This document shows positions 31,520 through 39,293 of a stretch of 64,000 nt of DNA, one piece after another (the stretch's first letter is position 1; the number at the start of each line of letters is the position of its first letter). The notes under the pieces are model-generated. The model ran no database searches and was not told the DNA's origin. It was given only the letters and a program-made list of their open reading frames with translations. A program made the position numbers and the translations under genes. The DNA is from Streptomyces griseocarneus (GTDB taxonomy: Bacteria > Actinomycetota > Actinomycetes > Streptomycetales > Streptomycetaceae): assembly GCA_003674045.1 (NCBI GenBank), contig PENC01000011.1, positions 171,669 through 235,668 on the forward strand, in the 5' to 3' direction.

Positions 31520-32279
31520 GAACAGGGGTCCGACCACCATGGACGACACCGGTGTCTCTTTGCCGCTCCGGCCGCTGACCGCGCGCTCGGTCGTGCTCTC
31601 GACCCTGCTGGGCCACCACCCGCCCGCACTGCCCGCCCGCGCCCTCGTCCGGGCGGGGGAGCTCTTCGGCACGGCCGAGGGCACGGTGCGCACCGCGCTC
31701 ACCCGGATGGTCGCCGCCGGTGACCTGGAACAGCGCGACGGTACGTACCGGCTCACCGAGCGGCTCCTCGCCCGCCAGGCCCGGCAGGACGACAGCCGCG
31801 CGCCGGGCATCCACGCGTGGGGCGGCGGCTGGGAGATCGCCGTTGTCACCGCCGAACGCCGGGCCCCCGCCGACCGTGCCGGCCTCCGCCAGGCGATGGC
31901 CGCCCTCCGCCTGGCCGAGCTCCGCGAGGGCTGCTGGCTCCGCCCGGCCAACCTCGTCCGCACCCGGCCACCGGTGCTCGCCGAGCAGTGCGCGATGTTC
32001 ACCGGCGAGCCGGAGGGCGACCCGGCGGAGCTCGCCGCGACGCTGTGGGACCTGGACGGCTGGGCCGCGCGAGCGAACGCCCTGCGGGCCGCACTGCGCC
32101 CGGGCAGTCTCGCCGAACGCTTCATGGTGTCGGCGGCCGTCCTGCGCCACCTCCTCGCGGACCCGGTCCTCCCCCCGGAACTGCTGCCGACGGACTGGCC
32201 GGGGGAGGGGCTGAGGAGGCACTACGAGGAGTTCGACGCGGAATTCAGGGAGACGCTGCGGGGATATCTGGGGATCTGA
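31518..32279 (+). CDS. PaaX-family transcriptional regulator
   Basis: This 253-residue protein has an N-terminal winged-helix segment (residues 15-80: RPLTARSVVLSTLLGHHPPALPARALVRAGELFGTAEGTVRTALTRMVAAGDL). The C-terminal part has the PaaX HTxWxGW-like WGGGWEIAVV and the acidic YEEFDAEF end. PaaX proteins repress catabolic operons in response to aryl- or acyl-CoA. ATG 31518 has AGGA five bases upstream. ATG 31539 is the alternative and would place the operator fully upstream of the coding sequence. The divergent acyl-CoA dehydrogenase/crotonase pair is the likely target. Confidence 0.87.
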   Translation: MNRGPTTMDDTGVSLPLRPLTARSVVLSTLLGHHPPALPARALVRAGELFGTAEGTVRTALTRMVAAGDLEQRDGTYRLTERLLARQARQDDSRAPGIHAWGGGWEIAVVTAERRAPADRAGLRQAMAALRLAELREGCWLRPANLVRTRPPVLAEQCAMFTGEPEGDPAELAATLWDLDGWAARANALRAALRPGSLAERFMVSAAVLRHLLADPVLPPELLPTDWPGEGLRRHYEEFDAEFRETLRGYLGI

Positions 32280-32298
32280 ACGAATCCGGGGCGCCCCG

Positions 32299-32450
32299 TA
32301 ACGAACCCGGGCCGCCCCGTAAGGGGCGCGGGGCTGTTTTGATTTGCGGCTCCGCCGCGTGGGCGCGACCAGCCACAACAGACTCGCAGCCGCAAATGGA
32401 TCTCACGAGGCACCCTGGTAGGCGCCGCGCACCGACCCGCAGACACATAT
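32299..32450. repeat. Streptomyces intergenic repeat, copy E (long form)
   Basis: After two copies of a GCCCCGTAA element, the block runs CCCCGTAAGGGGCGCGGGGC, then GGCTCCGCCGCGTGGGCGCG, ACCAGCC, ACTCGCAGCCGC and a GAGGCACCCTGGTAGGCG tail. Copy D at 49262-49385 has the same blocks on the opposite strand. The element fills most of the 218-bp gap between the PaaX-like gene and the GH18 gene. Confidence 0.7.
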
Positions 32451-32497
32451 GCCGCGTCGCGCGAGCAAACACAGCACCGCCATACGACGCTGAAGCC

Positions 32498-33565
32498 ATG
32501 ATCCGCCGCTACGTGACTATCCTCACCGGGATCGTCGCCCTGCTCGGTGCGCCCCTGCCCGCCGCCACCCCACAAGCGCGCGAGCGCACAGTCGCGGCCT
32601 GGCTGCCCTACTGGGAGCCCAACGCCTACGCCGACGCCCTCGCCCACGCCGAGCAGCTGCACACGGTCAGCCCCTTCTGGTACGAGGCCACGGCCGCCGA
32701 CCGCGTCACCGCGCACGAGGGCGCCGGGGACCGGGCCGTGACCGACGGGCTGCACCGGGCCGGGATCGAGGTCGTACCGACCGTCACCGAGACCCTGGGC
32801 GCCGCCGCGATGGCCGATCTGACCGGCGACGCGCGGGCCCGCGCCACCCACGTCGAGACCCTGGTGCGGCTCGCCACCGGCCTCCCGTACGACGGTCTGG
32901 ACCTCGACTACGAGCAGATGAACGAGCCCGGCGCCGATCCCGCGCTCGTGCGGCGCGTCCGCGACGGCTTCACCACCCTGGTCGGCGAGGTCTGCGCGAG
33001 GCTGCACGCCCTGCGCAAGCAGTGCACCGCCGCCGTCTTCCCCCGCTCCGACGCCCCGGGGCACGACCAGGGCCCGGTCTTCGACTACGCCCGCCTCGGG
33101 CGCGTCCTCGACCGACTGCGGATCATGGGCTACAATCTGCACAACGCCCTCGACGCCCCCGGCCCCCTCTCCAGCCCCGCCTGGTACGACGAGATCCTCC
33201 GGTACGCCACCGCGCGCGTCCCGGCCGCGAAGATCGAGATGGGCATCCCCGCCTACGGCTGGGACCACAGGACCGGCGACCCCGGCCGCGCCACCCATCG
33301 CACCACCCGCGAGGCCGAGGAACTGCGGCGGCGGGTCGGCGCGCCGTACGCGCTGGACCCGGCCTCGGCGACTCCGCACTTCGGCTATGCCGAGGACGGC
33401 GGGGCACGGCGCGAGGTCTGGTACCAGGACGCCCGTGGCATCGCCGCCCACCTGCCCGTCCTGCGCAGATACGGGGTCGGGGGCACCGTGCTGTGGGCAC
33501 TCGGCTTCGAGGACGCGGAGCTGTGGCCCGTCCTGGGCGGGGCCGCGCCCGGCCGGAGCCCCTGA
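32498..33565 (+). CDS. secreted GH18 family glycoside hydrolase
   Basis: This 355-residue protein has a Sec signal (MIRRYVTILTGIVALLGAPLP, cleaved near ATPQA). The GH18 catalytic motif DGLDLDYE (D132-x2-D135-x-D137-x-E139) is intact, so it should be active with Glu139 as the acid. The body resembles the YaaH/SleL-type subgroup (AAWLPYWEPNAYADALAHAEQLHTVSPFWYEA; RIMGYNLHNA; MGIPAYGWDHRTG) rather than classical chitinases. It may act on peptidoglycan or GlcNAc-containing polymers. No LysM or other binding domain is present. It is monocistronic; the next gene starts 127 bp later. Confidence 0.88.
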   Translation: MIRRYVTILTGIVALLGAPLPAATPQARERTVAAWLPYWEPNAYADALAHAEQLHTVSPFWYEATAADRVTAHEGAGDRAVTDGLHRAGIEVVPTVTETLGAAAMADLTGDARARATHVETLVRLATGLPYDGLDLDYEQMNEPGADPALVRRVRDGFTTLVGEVCARLHALRKQCTAAVFPRSDAPGHDQGPVFDYARLGRVLDRLRIMGYNLHNALDAPGPLSSPAWYDEILRYATARVPAAKIEMGIPAYGWDHRTGDPGRATHRTTREAEELRRRVGAPYALDPASATPHFGYAEDGGARREVWYQDARGIAAHLPVLRRYGVGGTVLWALGFEDAELWPVLGGAAPGRSP

Positions 33566-33692
33566 GACTTGAGACTTCGCGTGGCTTCTGAGGCAGCCGG
33601 GGCGGACGGGAAATATGAGCACTCGGTGACAGTTCTCACGCCCAGAGGGGCGATCATCGCACTGATGTGCAGAGAGCACGGATACTGGCCCT

Positions 33693-34394
33693 ATGTCACG
33701 CGTGCTGCTGATCGAGGACGACCGTGCCGTACGGGACGGCGTCACCCTCACCCTGCGCCGCCGCGGCCACGAGGTCGAGGGCGCGGCGACCGGCGAGGCC
33801 GGTCTCGCCGCCATGGAGGCATTCCGTCCGGACCTGGTGCTGCTCGACCTGATGCTGCCCGACCAGAGCGGCTTCGAGGTGTGCCGGAAGATCCGTGCCT
33901 CGCGGCAGATCCCGATCATCATGCTCACCGCGCGCGGTGACGACATCGATGTCGTCCTCGGCCTGGAGGCGGGCGCCGACGACTACATCGTCAAGCCCGC
34001 CCGGGGCGAGGTCCTGGAGGCCCGCATCCGTGCCGTGCTGCGCAGGGCCGCGCCGCTGGACGGCCTTGCCGACCCGGCCGTCCCCGTTCAGCCCGTCGAG
34101 ACGCACGGCGGCCTCACCATCGACCGCAAGGGCCTGCTCGTCGCCAAGCACGGCCAGGACCTGCCGCTGGCCCCCTCGGAGCTGAAGCTCCTGCTCTACC
34201 TGTCCGCCGCGCCCGGCCGGGTCTTCAGCCGCCAGCAGCTCCTGGAGCACGTCTGGGAGCACAGCTACCACGGCGACGCCCGGCTCGTGGACGCGTGCGT
34301 GATGCGGCTGCGGACCAAGGTCGAGGAGTCCACGCGCTCCCCGAAGTACATCCAGACGGTGCGCGGTTTCGGCTACCGGTTCGGACCCCTGTGA
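33693..34394 (+). CDS. OmpR-family response regulator (AfsQ1/CseB type)
   Basis: The protein has 233 residues. The receiver domain has acidic ED/D at 8-10, phospho-acceptor Asp52 (LVLLDLMLPD) and the conserved RGDDIDVVLGLEAGADDYIVKP stretch, which it shares with the AfsQ1 and CseB group. The winged helix (about 137-230) includes LAPSELKLLLYLSAAPGRVFSRQQLLEHVWEHSYHGDARLVDACVMRLRTKVE. It is followed with GTGA overlaps by a histidine kinase and a lipoprotein, the operon shape of the envelope-stress systems. The exact orthologue is not decided. No ECF sigma factor gene is next to it. Confidence 0.9.
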   Translation: MSRVLLIEDDRAVRDGVTLTLRRRGHEVEGAATGEAGLAAMEAFRPDLVLLDLMLPDQSGFEVCRKIRASRQIPIIMLTARGDDIDVVLGLEAGADDYIVKPARGEVLEARIRAVLRRAAPLDGLADPAVPVQPVETHGGLTIDRKGLLVAKHGQDLPLAPSELKLLLYLSAAPGRVFSRQQLLEHVWEHSYHGDARLVDACVMRLRTKVEESTRSPKYIQTVRGFGYRFGPL

Positions 34395-35890
34395 GTTCTG
34401 TGAAACGCCTGTCCCTGCCCAAGCGACTGCCGGAGTTCCGCCGTCCCGACCTGCGCGCCGTCGCGGGCGGTCTGCGGGTACGGCTGGTCGTCGCGTTCCT
34501 GCTGGTCGCCGCGCTCAGCGCGCTCACCACGGCCGCGCTGACCTTCCGCTCCGCCCGCACCGCGATCCTCAAGCACACCCAGGACACCGCCATCGACTCC
34601 CTGCGCTCGCAGGTGAACTCGCAGGTGCCCGACTTCACCTTCCCCCTGAGCCAGCAGAGCCAGTCCGAACTCGCCCGTCGCCTGAACGTGGCGGGCAACG
34701 CCCAGCACTGGAACATCCACATCCGCTTCCAGGGCGGTGCCATGGCGCCCTCCGGCGACACGGACCGTGCCATTCCGCAAGGGGTCCAGGACCGGGTCCG
34801 CAGCGGCATCTCCGCCTTTCAGCGGATGGATGTCCACGGCGCGCCGTGGCTCGCCATCGGCCTGCCCGTCACCTACCGCGACAGCGGCGAACGCACCGGC
34901 CTGGAGGTCTACGCCGAGATGCCGCTCCGCGAGGACGAAGCCAATGTGAAGGCCCTCGTCAAGGCCGCGCAGAACGGCGCCCTGCCCGCGGTCGCGCTCG
35001 CCGCCGTGCCCGCCCTGCTCGCCGCGCGCGGCGTGCTGCGGCCCGTGCGCGAGCTCCGCCGCGCCTCCGGGAAGATCGCCGTCGGCGAGCTCGACACCCG
35101 CCTGAAGGTCACCGGCCGCGACGAGCTCGCCGACCTCTCCCGCACCTTCAACGACATGGCCGAGGCTCTGGAGAAGAACGTCGCCGAGCTGCGCCGCATG
35201 GAGGCCAACTCGCGCCGCTTCGCCGCCGACGTCTCGCACGAGCTGCGCACCCCGCTGGCCGCCATGACCGCCGTCGTCGACGTCCTGGACGACGACGCCG
35301 GCTCGCTCGACCCCGATACCGCGTACGCCGTCCGGCTCATCAGCGAGGAGACCGGGAAACTCGCCCGCATGGTCGAGGACCTGATGGAGATCTCCCGCTT
35401 CGACGCCGGTGCCGCCGCCCTCCACCTGGACGAGGTCGACGTCTCCGAGACCGTGCGCAAGACCCTCCAGGCCCGTGGCTGGCAGGACAGGACGGTCACC
35501 GACCTGCCCGACGGCCTGCGCGCCACGCTGGACACGCGCCGCATCGACGTCGTCGTCGCCAATCTCGTGGGCAACGCCCTCAAGCACGGCGGGGAGCCGG
35601 TCCATGTCGCCGTGCGTGCCGCGACCCGCGAGGACGGCGAACGCCTCCTCATCGAGGTCGCCGACCAGGGCGAGGGCATCGACCCCGACGTGCTGCCCCA
35701 CGTCTTCGAGAGGTTCTTCAAGGCGGACTCCTCCCGCGCCCGCTCCGAGGGCAGCGGCCTCGGGCTCGCCATCACGATGGAGAACGTCCGCCTGCACGAC
35801 GGAACGGTACGGGCGGCCAACGCGCCCGGAGGAGGAGCGGTGTTCACCGTGGACCTGCCCCTGCGCCACGGCGGAGGTGACGAGGCGTGA
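34391..35890 (+). CDS. sensor histidine kinase with extracytoplasmic domain
   Basis: The protein has 499 residues from GTG 34391, which overlaps the regulator stop. It has TM1 at about 28-52, an extracytoplasmic sensor of about 140 residues (53-195, rich in charged and polar residues), TM2 at about 196-213, HAMP (215-270), HisKA with His283 (FAADVSHELRTPL), and HATPase (NLVGNALKHGG, DQGEGIDPDVLPHVFERFFKAD, GSGLGLAITMENV). It would signal from the cell envelope to the response regulator. The stimulus is unknown. The lipoprotein encoded next may modulate it, as CseA does in the sigE system. Confidence 0.9.
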   Translation: MSSVKRLSLPKRLPEFRRPDLRAVAGGLRVRLVVAFLLVAALSALTTAALTFRSARTAILKHTQDTAIDSLRSQVNSQVPDFTFPLSQQSQSELARRLNVAGNAQHWNIHIRFQGGAMAPSGDTDRAIPQGVQDRVRSGISAFQRMDVHGAPWLAIGLPVTYRDSGERTGLEVYAEMPLREDEANVKALVKAAQNGALPAVALAAVPALLAARGVLRPVRELRRASGKIAVGELDTRLKVTGRDELADLSRTFNDMAEALEKNVAELRRMEANSRRFAADVSHELRTPLAAMTAVVDVLDDDAGSLDPDTAYAVRLISEETGKLARMVEDLMEISRFDAGAAALHLDEVDVSETVRKTLQARGWQDRTVTDLPDGLRATLDTRRIDVVVANLVGNALKHGGEPVHVAVRAATREDGERLLIEVADQGEGIDPDVLPHVFERFFKADSSRARSEGSGLGLAITMENVRLHDGTVRAANAPGGGAVFTVDLPLRHGGGDEA

Positions 35891-36453
35891 GGCTGACCAG
35901 AGCCGTACGCGTGGGCGGTGCCGCCGCCCTGGTGTGCGCCACGCTCGCGGGCTGCGGGGTCACGAGCACCGACGTCATCGACGCGGGGCAGCCCGCCACG
36001 GGTGCCCGGCGCCCGGGTGGTGACAGGAAGTTCGAGGTGCGGCTGTACTTCATGTCGCCGTACGGCATGTCCTCGTCGTCCCGCGAGGCCGGGGGCAGGG
36101 TGGATCCGGAGGACGCGATCGCCCTGCTCCGCCAGGGGCCGAACGGGCCGGAGCGGGACCGTAACTTCTACTCGGACCTGCCGAAGATGAACGGCGACAT
36201 CCACGTCACCACCGGCACGCGGCGCGTGAGCATCCAGATGCCGTACAACGTGCTGAAGCTGTCCCCCGTGGCCAGGAGCCAGCTCGTGTGCACGGCGGCC
36301 AACGCCGAGGCGTCGCCCAAGGAGCCGATCCAGAGCATCAAGGTCGATCTGAGCGGCGGCAGTTATGTCATCTCGGATCTGGTCTGCGAGGGCAACAACG
36401 CCTTCCCCGCGGCCGGTGTGCCCACGCCGCCGTCGGGGACCCCCAGCCCCTGA
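35887..36453 (+). CDS. lipoprotein partner of the two-component system
   Basis: The protein has 188 residues from GTG 35887, overlapping the kinase stop by four bases. The signal ends in a lipobox L-A-G-C with lipidated Cys23 (CATLAGCGVTST). The mature part has a strand-rich YFMSPYGMSSSSREA...VDPEDAIALLRQGPN...YSDLP pattern that resembles the GerMN-like lipoproteins encoded beside AfsQ-type systems. It is probably anchored to the outer face of the membrane and affects the kinase. It has a short proline/serine-rich tail. No enzyme motif is visible. Confidence 0.82.
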   Translation: MRLTRAVRVGGAAALVCATLAGCGVTSTDVIDAGQPATGARRPGGDRKFEVRLYFMSPYGMSSSSREAGGRVDPEDAIALLRQGPNGPERDRNFYSDLPKMNGDIHVTTGTRRVSIQMPYNVLKLSPVARSQLVCTAANAEASPKEPIQSIKVDLSGGSYVISDLVCEGNNAFPAAGVPTPPSGTPSP

Positions 36454-36460
36454 CGGAGGA

Positions 36461-37210
36461 TCAGGCCTGGGGGAAGCTGAAGGTGTAGCCCTGCTGCTGG
36501 AGCCAGGGCAGCAGGCGGGCGAGCGCCTCCACGGTCTGGGCGCGCGAGCCGCCGCCGTCGTGCATCAGGACCGTCGGTCCCTTGGCGAGCTCCTTCTCGG
36601 CCGTGTCGACGATCTTGTCGACGCCCGGGCGCTCGTAGTCCTTGGTGTCCACGTTCCAGCCGAGCGGCCGCATGCCGTTCTCGGCGGCGATCCTGCGGCT
36701 GTCGGGGGTGAACGCGCCGCCCGGCGCCCGGTAGTAGCGCACGGGCTCGCCGCCCGACGCGTCCTCGATCATCTTCTTCGCGTCCAGGATCTCCTTCTCC
36801 TGGTACGCCACCGGCTTCTTGTCCATCGTCGTGTCGTGCGAGACCGAGTGGTCGCACAGCCGGTTCCCCGCGGCGACGACCTTCTTCACCAGGTCCGGGT
36901 GCTTCTCGGCGTTCGGCCCGATCATGCAGAACGTGGCCTTGGCGCCGTACTGCTCCAGCAGGGCCAGGATCTTGGGTGTCCACGTCGGGTCCGGGCCGTC
37001 GTCGAAGGTGAGGTTGACGGTCTTCCCGGGGTCCTCGGAGAGGTGTGCGATCTCGTCGCTCACGCGCTTGCCGGGCACCGGCCGGTCCGTCACCGCGCCC
37101 GCCCCGCCGCCGCTGCCGTGCTCTGCGGCCACGGCGATGGTGCCCGCGGCGACGGAGAGGACCGCCACCGCGGTCACGATCCGGATGCTGTGCTTCTTCG
37201 GCAGTGCCAT
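36461..37210 (-). CDS. polysaccharide deacetylase (NodB domain, CE4)
   Basis: The protein has 249 residues, with an N-terminal signal or anchor (IVTAVAVLSVAAGTIAVAAE) and a CE4 NodB domain from about residue 60. Motif 1 is TFDDGPD with catalytic/metal Asp70-Asp71. Motif 2 is His121-x3-His125 (DHSVSHD). Motif 3 is RAPGGAFT with the Arg, followed by a DTKDYERPGVD segment (motif 4) and a late LMHDGG with His (motif 5). It removes acetyl groups from cell-wall or extracellular polysaccharides such as peptidoglycan or chitin. The start ATG 37210 is fixed by the signal. The 234 bp upstream, up to the MarR gene, shows no coding frame. Confidence 0.9.
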   Translation of the reverse strand: MALPKKHSIRIVTAVAVLSVAAGTIAVAAEHGSGGGAGAVTDRPVPGKRVSDEIAHLSEDPGKTVNLTFDDGPDPTWTPKILALLEQYGAKATFCMIGPNAEKHPDLVKKVVAAGNRLCDHSVSHDTTMDKKPVAYQEKEILDAKKMIEDASGGEPVRYYRAPGGAFTPDSRRIAAENGMRPLGWNVDTKDYERPGVDKIVDTAEKELAKGPTVLMHDGGGSRAQTVEALARLLPWLQQQGYTFSFPQA

Positions 37211-37444
37211 GGCCCCGCCCTCCCTTGTCGGCCGTCTCTGTCACCGGCGAAGAGGGCCTGGGCCGCGCGGAAGGTTCTCCTGTTACGGATTCCTCACGGA
37301 CCGGGGACACAGAGGTCATCTGCCGCCCGCGCCCGGCCTCGCGTGCGCGTAATCGCCCGCAAGGGTGAAAGGCCGTCGAAGCGGATGCCCGGAGCGGGTT
37401 ACCCGCACCGACGGCCCCGGCGCGCACCTCGTCACACGGAGTGC

Positions 37445-37951
37445 TCACGGCTGGAGGCCGCCGAGCCTCCCTTCCAGCAGGACGAGCAGCTCGGCCAGCG
37501 CGTCCGCGAGCAGCCGCCGGTGCTCCTCGCCGACCCCCGCCAGCAGCGCGTCCTCGTAGTCGAGCTGGTGCGGCACCAGCCGGTCGATCAGGGCCGTCCC
37601 CTCCTCGGTGAGGGACAGATGGGCGACGCGCCGGTCGCGTTCGTCGGGGCGGCGGCTGACCAGGGCGCGCGCCTCCAGGACGCGCAGCCGCTTGGTGACC
37701 GCGGCCCCGGAGGCGAACGTCTCCTTGGCGAGCTGCCCCGGCGTCAGCTCGCGGCCGGTGCGCCGCAGGGCGCCGAGGATCTCGAACTCCGCCCGCGTCA
37801 GCCCCTCCCGTACCAGCGGTGCGTCGGTCGCCTGCTGGAGCAGCGCGGCACAGCGGCTGAGCCTGCCGATCACGGCCATCGGCGCGGTGTCGAGTCCGGG
37901 GTGGACCTGCTGCCACTGGCGCAGCACGCGCGCGATGACGTCCTCGGTCAC
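37445..37951 (-). CDS. MarR-family transcriptional regulator
   Basis: This 168-residue winged-helix regulator has the DNA-binding core LTRAEFEILGALRRTGRELTPGQLAKETFASGAAVTKRLRVLEARALVSRRPDERDRRVAHLSLTEEG (about residues 50-118), including the wing DERDRR. GTG 37951 has AAAGGA eight bases upstream. It is 68 bp after the acyl-CoA dehydrogenase on the same strand and could be co-transcribed with it. Its ligand is unknown. It may regulate the steroid-type genes upstream, or act independently. Confidence 0.88.
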   Translation of the reverse strand: MTEDVIARVLRQWQQVHPGLDTAPMAVIGRLSRCAALLQQATDAPLVREGLTRAEFEILGALRRTGRELTPGQLAKETFASGAAVTKRLRVLEARALVSRRPDERDRRVAHLSLTEEGTALIDRLVPHQLDYEDALLAGVGEEHRRLLADALAELLVLLEGRLGGLQP

Positions 37952-38019
37952 GGTGCGGTTCCTTTCCGAAGGTTGCTCACGGACAGATTCTGCCGTCACC
38001 GGCAGCCGTCCGGTCGCCG

Positions 38020-39021
38020 TCAACCCCCGGTGAACACCGCCGAGTCCAAGGAGCGGGCCCTGCAGTCCGCCGGTGTGCCCCACGCGGACCGCAGGGCCCG
38101 GGCCTTGCCGAACCACAGGGACAGGTCGTACTCCGCGGTGTAGCCGATCGCCCCGTGCAGCTGGAGCGCCGTACGGGCCGCCGCGTACGCCGCGTCGCAG
38201 GCCGCCGCCTTCGCCGCCGCGACCTCCGCCGGTGCGCCGGGCGCACCCGGCGCGAGGGCGGCCGCGGCGCCGAACACCAGCGGTCTCGCGAACTCCAGCC
38301 CCACCAGCGTGTCCGCCAGCCGGTGCTTCACCGCCTGGAACGCGCCGATCTCCTGCCCGAACTGCGTGCGCTGCCGCGCGTACGCCACCGTCCGCTCCAG
38401 CAGCGCGCACCCCGCACCGAGCGCCTGCGCGGCGACCGCGAACGCCGCGAGGTCCGCCGCGTACGCCGCGGCCTCCCGTACGGCCGGGCCCTCGGCCAGC
38501 ACGTCCCCGCCCGGCGCGGGCCGCGCGAGCCGCCGCGCCGGGTCCAGGGACGGCTGCACGGGGCCGTGGCCGGGGGCGAGCCGCAGCGCGTCCGTACCCG
38601 GTGCCACGACGAGGATCGCGTCGCACGCGTCCGGGTCCAGCGCGTACGGGCCTCCGGCCGGGAGCGCCAGCGTGACGCGTACGTCACCGGAGCGGATGCG
38701 GCCGAGCCACGCCTCGGCGGGGGCGGGTTCCCCCGCCTCGGCGAGCCGCGCCAGCAGACCGGCCGCCGCCACGCTCTCCACGACGGGGCCGGGCACGGCG
38801 TGATGGCCTGCCTCCGTCAGGGCGAGGGCGATCTCCGTGGCGGTGTCCCGCACGTCCAGTGCGAAGAGGCCGGCCTTGGCGAGCCGTGCCCACAGGGCGA
38901 GCCCGGGGGCGCGGTCCCCTTGGGCCCAGGCCCGGACGACGTCGGGGGTGTGGGCGGTGGTGAGCATCCGGTGGAGCGTCTGCCGGAATTGTTCCTGCTC
39001 GGGGGTGAGGGCGAACCGCAT
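38020..39021 (-). CDS. acyl-CoA dehydrogenase, IpdE2/FadE33-like beta subunit
   Basis: The protein has 333 residues, shorter than a full acyl-CoA dehydrogenase, in the size range of FadE33 (Rv3564). FadE33/IpdE2 is the non-catalytic partner in alpha2-beta2 steroid acyl-CoA dehydrogenases. It has the N-terminal helical domain (FALTPEQEQFRQTLHRML), a weak FAD region, and the C-terminal dimer helices (YARQRTQFGQEIGAFQAVKHRLAD; LQLHGAIGYTAEYDLSLWFG). Its partner by analogy is the full-length gene at 39294-40460. Together they would dehydrogenate 5-OH-HIP-CoA. Two intergenic hairpins and a repeat lie between the two genes, so they are not simply co-translated. The IpdE2 naming is inferred from size and context. 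Confidence 0.7.
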   Translation of the reverse strand: MRFALTPEQEQFRQTLHRMLTTAHTPDVVRAWAQGDRAPGLALWARLAKAGLFALDVRDTATEIALALTEAGHHAVPGPVVESVAAAGLLARLAEAGEPAPAEAWLGRIRSGDVRVTLALPAGGPYALDPDACDAILVVAPGTDALRLAPGHGPVQPSLDPARRLARPAPGGDVLAEGPAVREAAAYAADLAAFAVAAQALGAGCALLERTVAYARQRTQFGQEIGAFQAVKHRLADTLVGLEFARPLVFGAAAALAPGAPGAPAEVAAAKAAACDAAYAAARTALQLHGAIGYTAEYDLSLWFGKARALRSAWGTPADCRARSLDSAVFTGG

Positions 39022-39054
39022 GGGTGGCCTCCTGTGTTGTACCGGTGCGCCTAC

Positions 39055-39135
39055 CGGGGTGTGGCTTGCGCTTCGCGTGCGGCTGCGGGCCGGTGGGGGC
39101 TTGTCGCGCAGTTCCCCGCGCCCCTTAAGGCCGGG
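39055..39135. repeat. Streptomyces intergenic repeat, copy B (short form)
   Basis: TTGCGCTTCGCGTGCGGCTG, then CTTGTCGCGCAGTTCCCCGC and GCCCCTTAAGG repeat the blocks of copy A at 19041-19120 almost base for base on the same strand. It lies just upstream of the IpdE2-like gene in a 272-bp gap. A second hairpin family (CCCCCGGAC-GAA-GTCTGGGGG) follows at about 39200-39222. Confidence 0.7.
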
Positions 39136-39264
39136 GCTTCGCCCCGGATCCCCGTCACCTTTCCGGTTGTGGGCATGCGTTCCGCTAGGGGCTGGGGGTC
39201 CCCCCCGGACGAAGTCTGGGGGAGGGTGGGCACAACCGGCCCACGGTCCGCACTGAAACGGGGT

Positions 39265-39283
39265 CCGGGGGCGGAGCCCCCGG
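39265..39283 (-). terminator. terminator after the IpdE1-like gene
   Basis: Eight-base perfect arms, CCGGGGGC and GCCCCCGG, with a GGA loop start ten bases after the stop of the acyl-CoA dehydrogenase on the minus strand. Together with the second hairpin near 39200-39222 it should separate the IpdE1-like and IpdE2-like transcription units. Confidence 0.6.
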
Positions 39284-39293
39284 TGGGTGCCGG

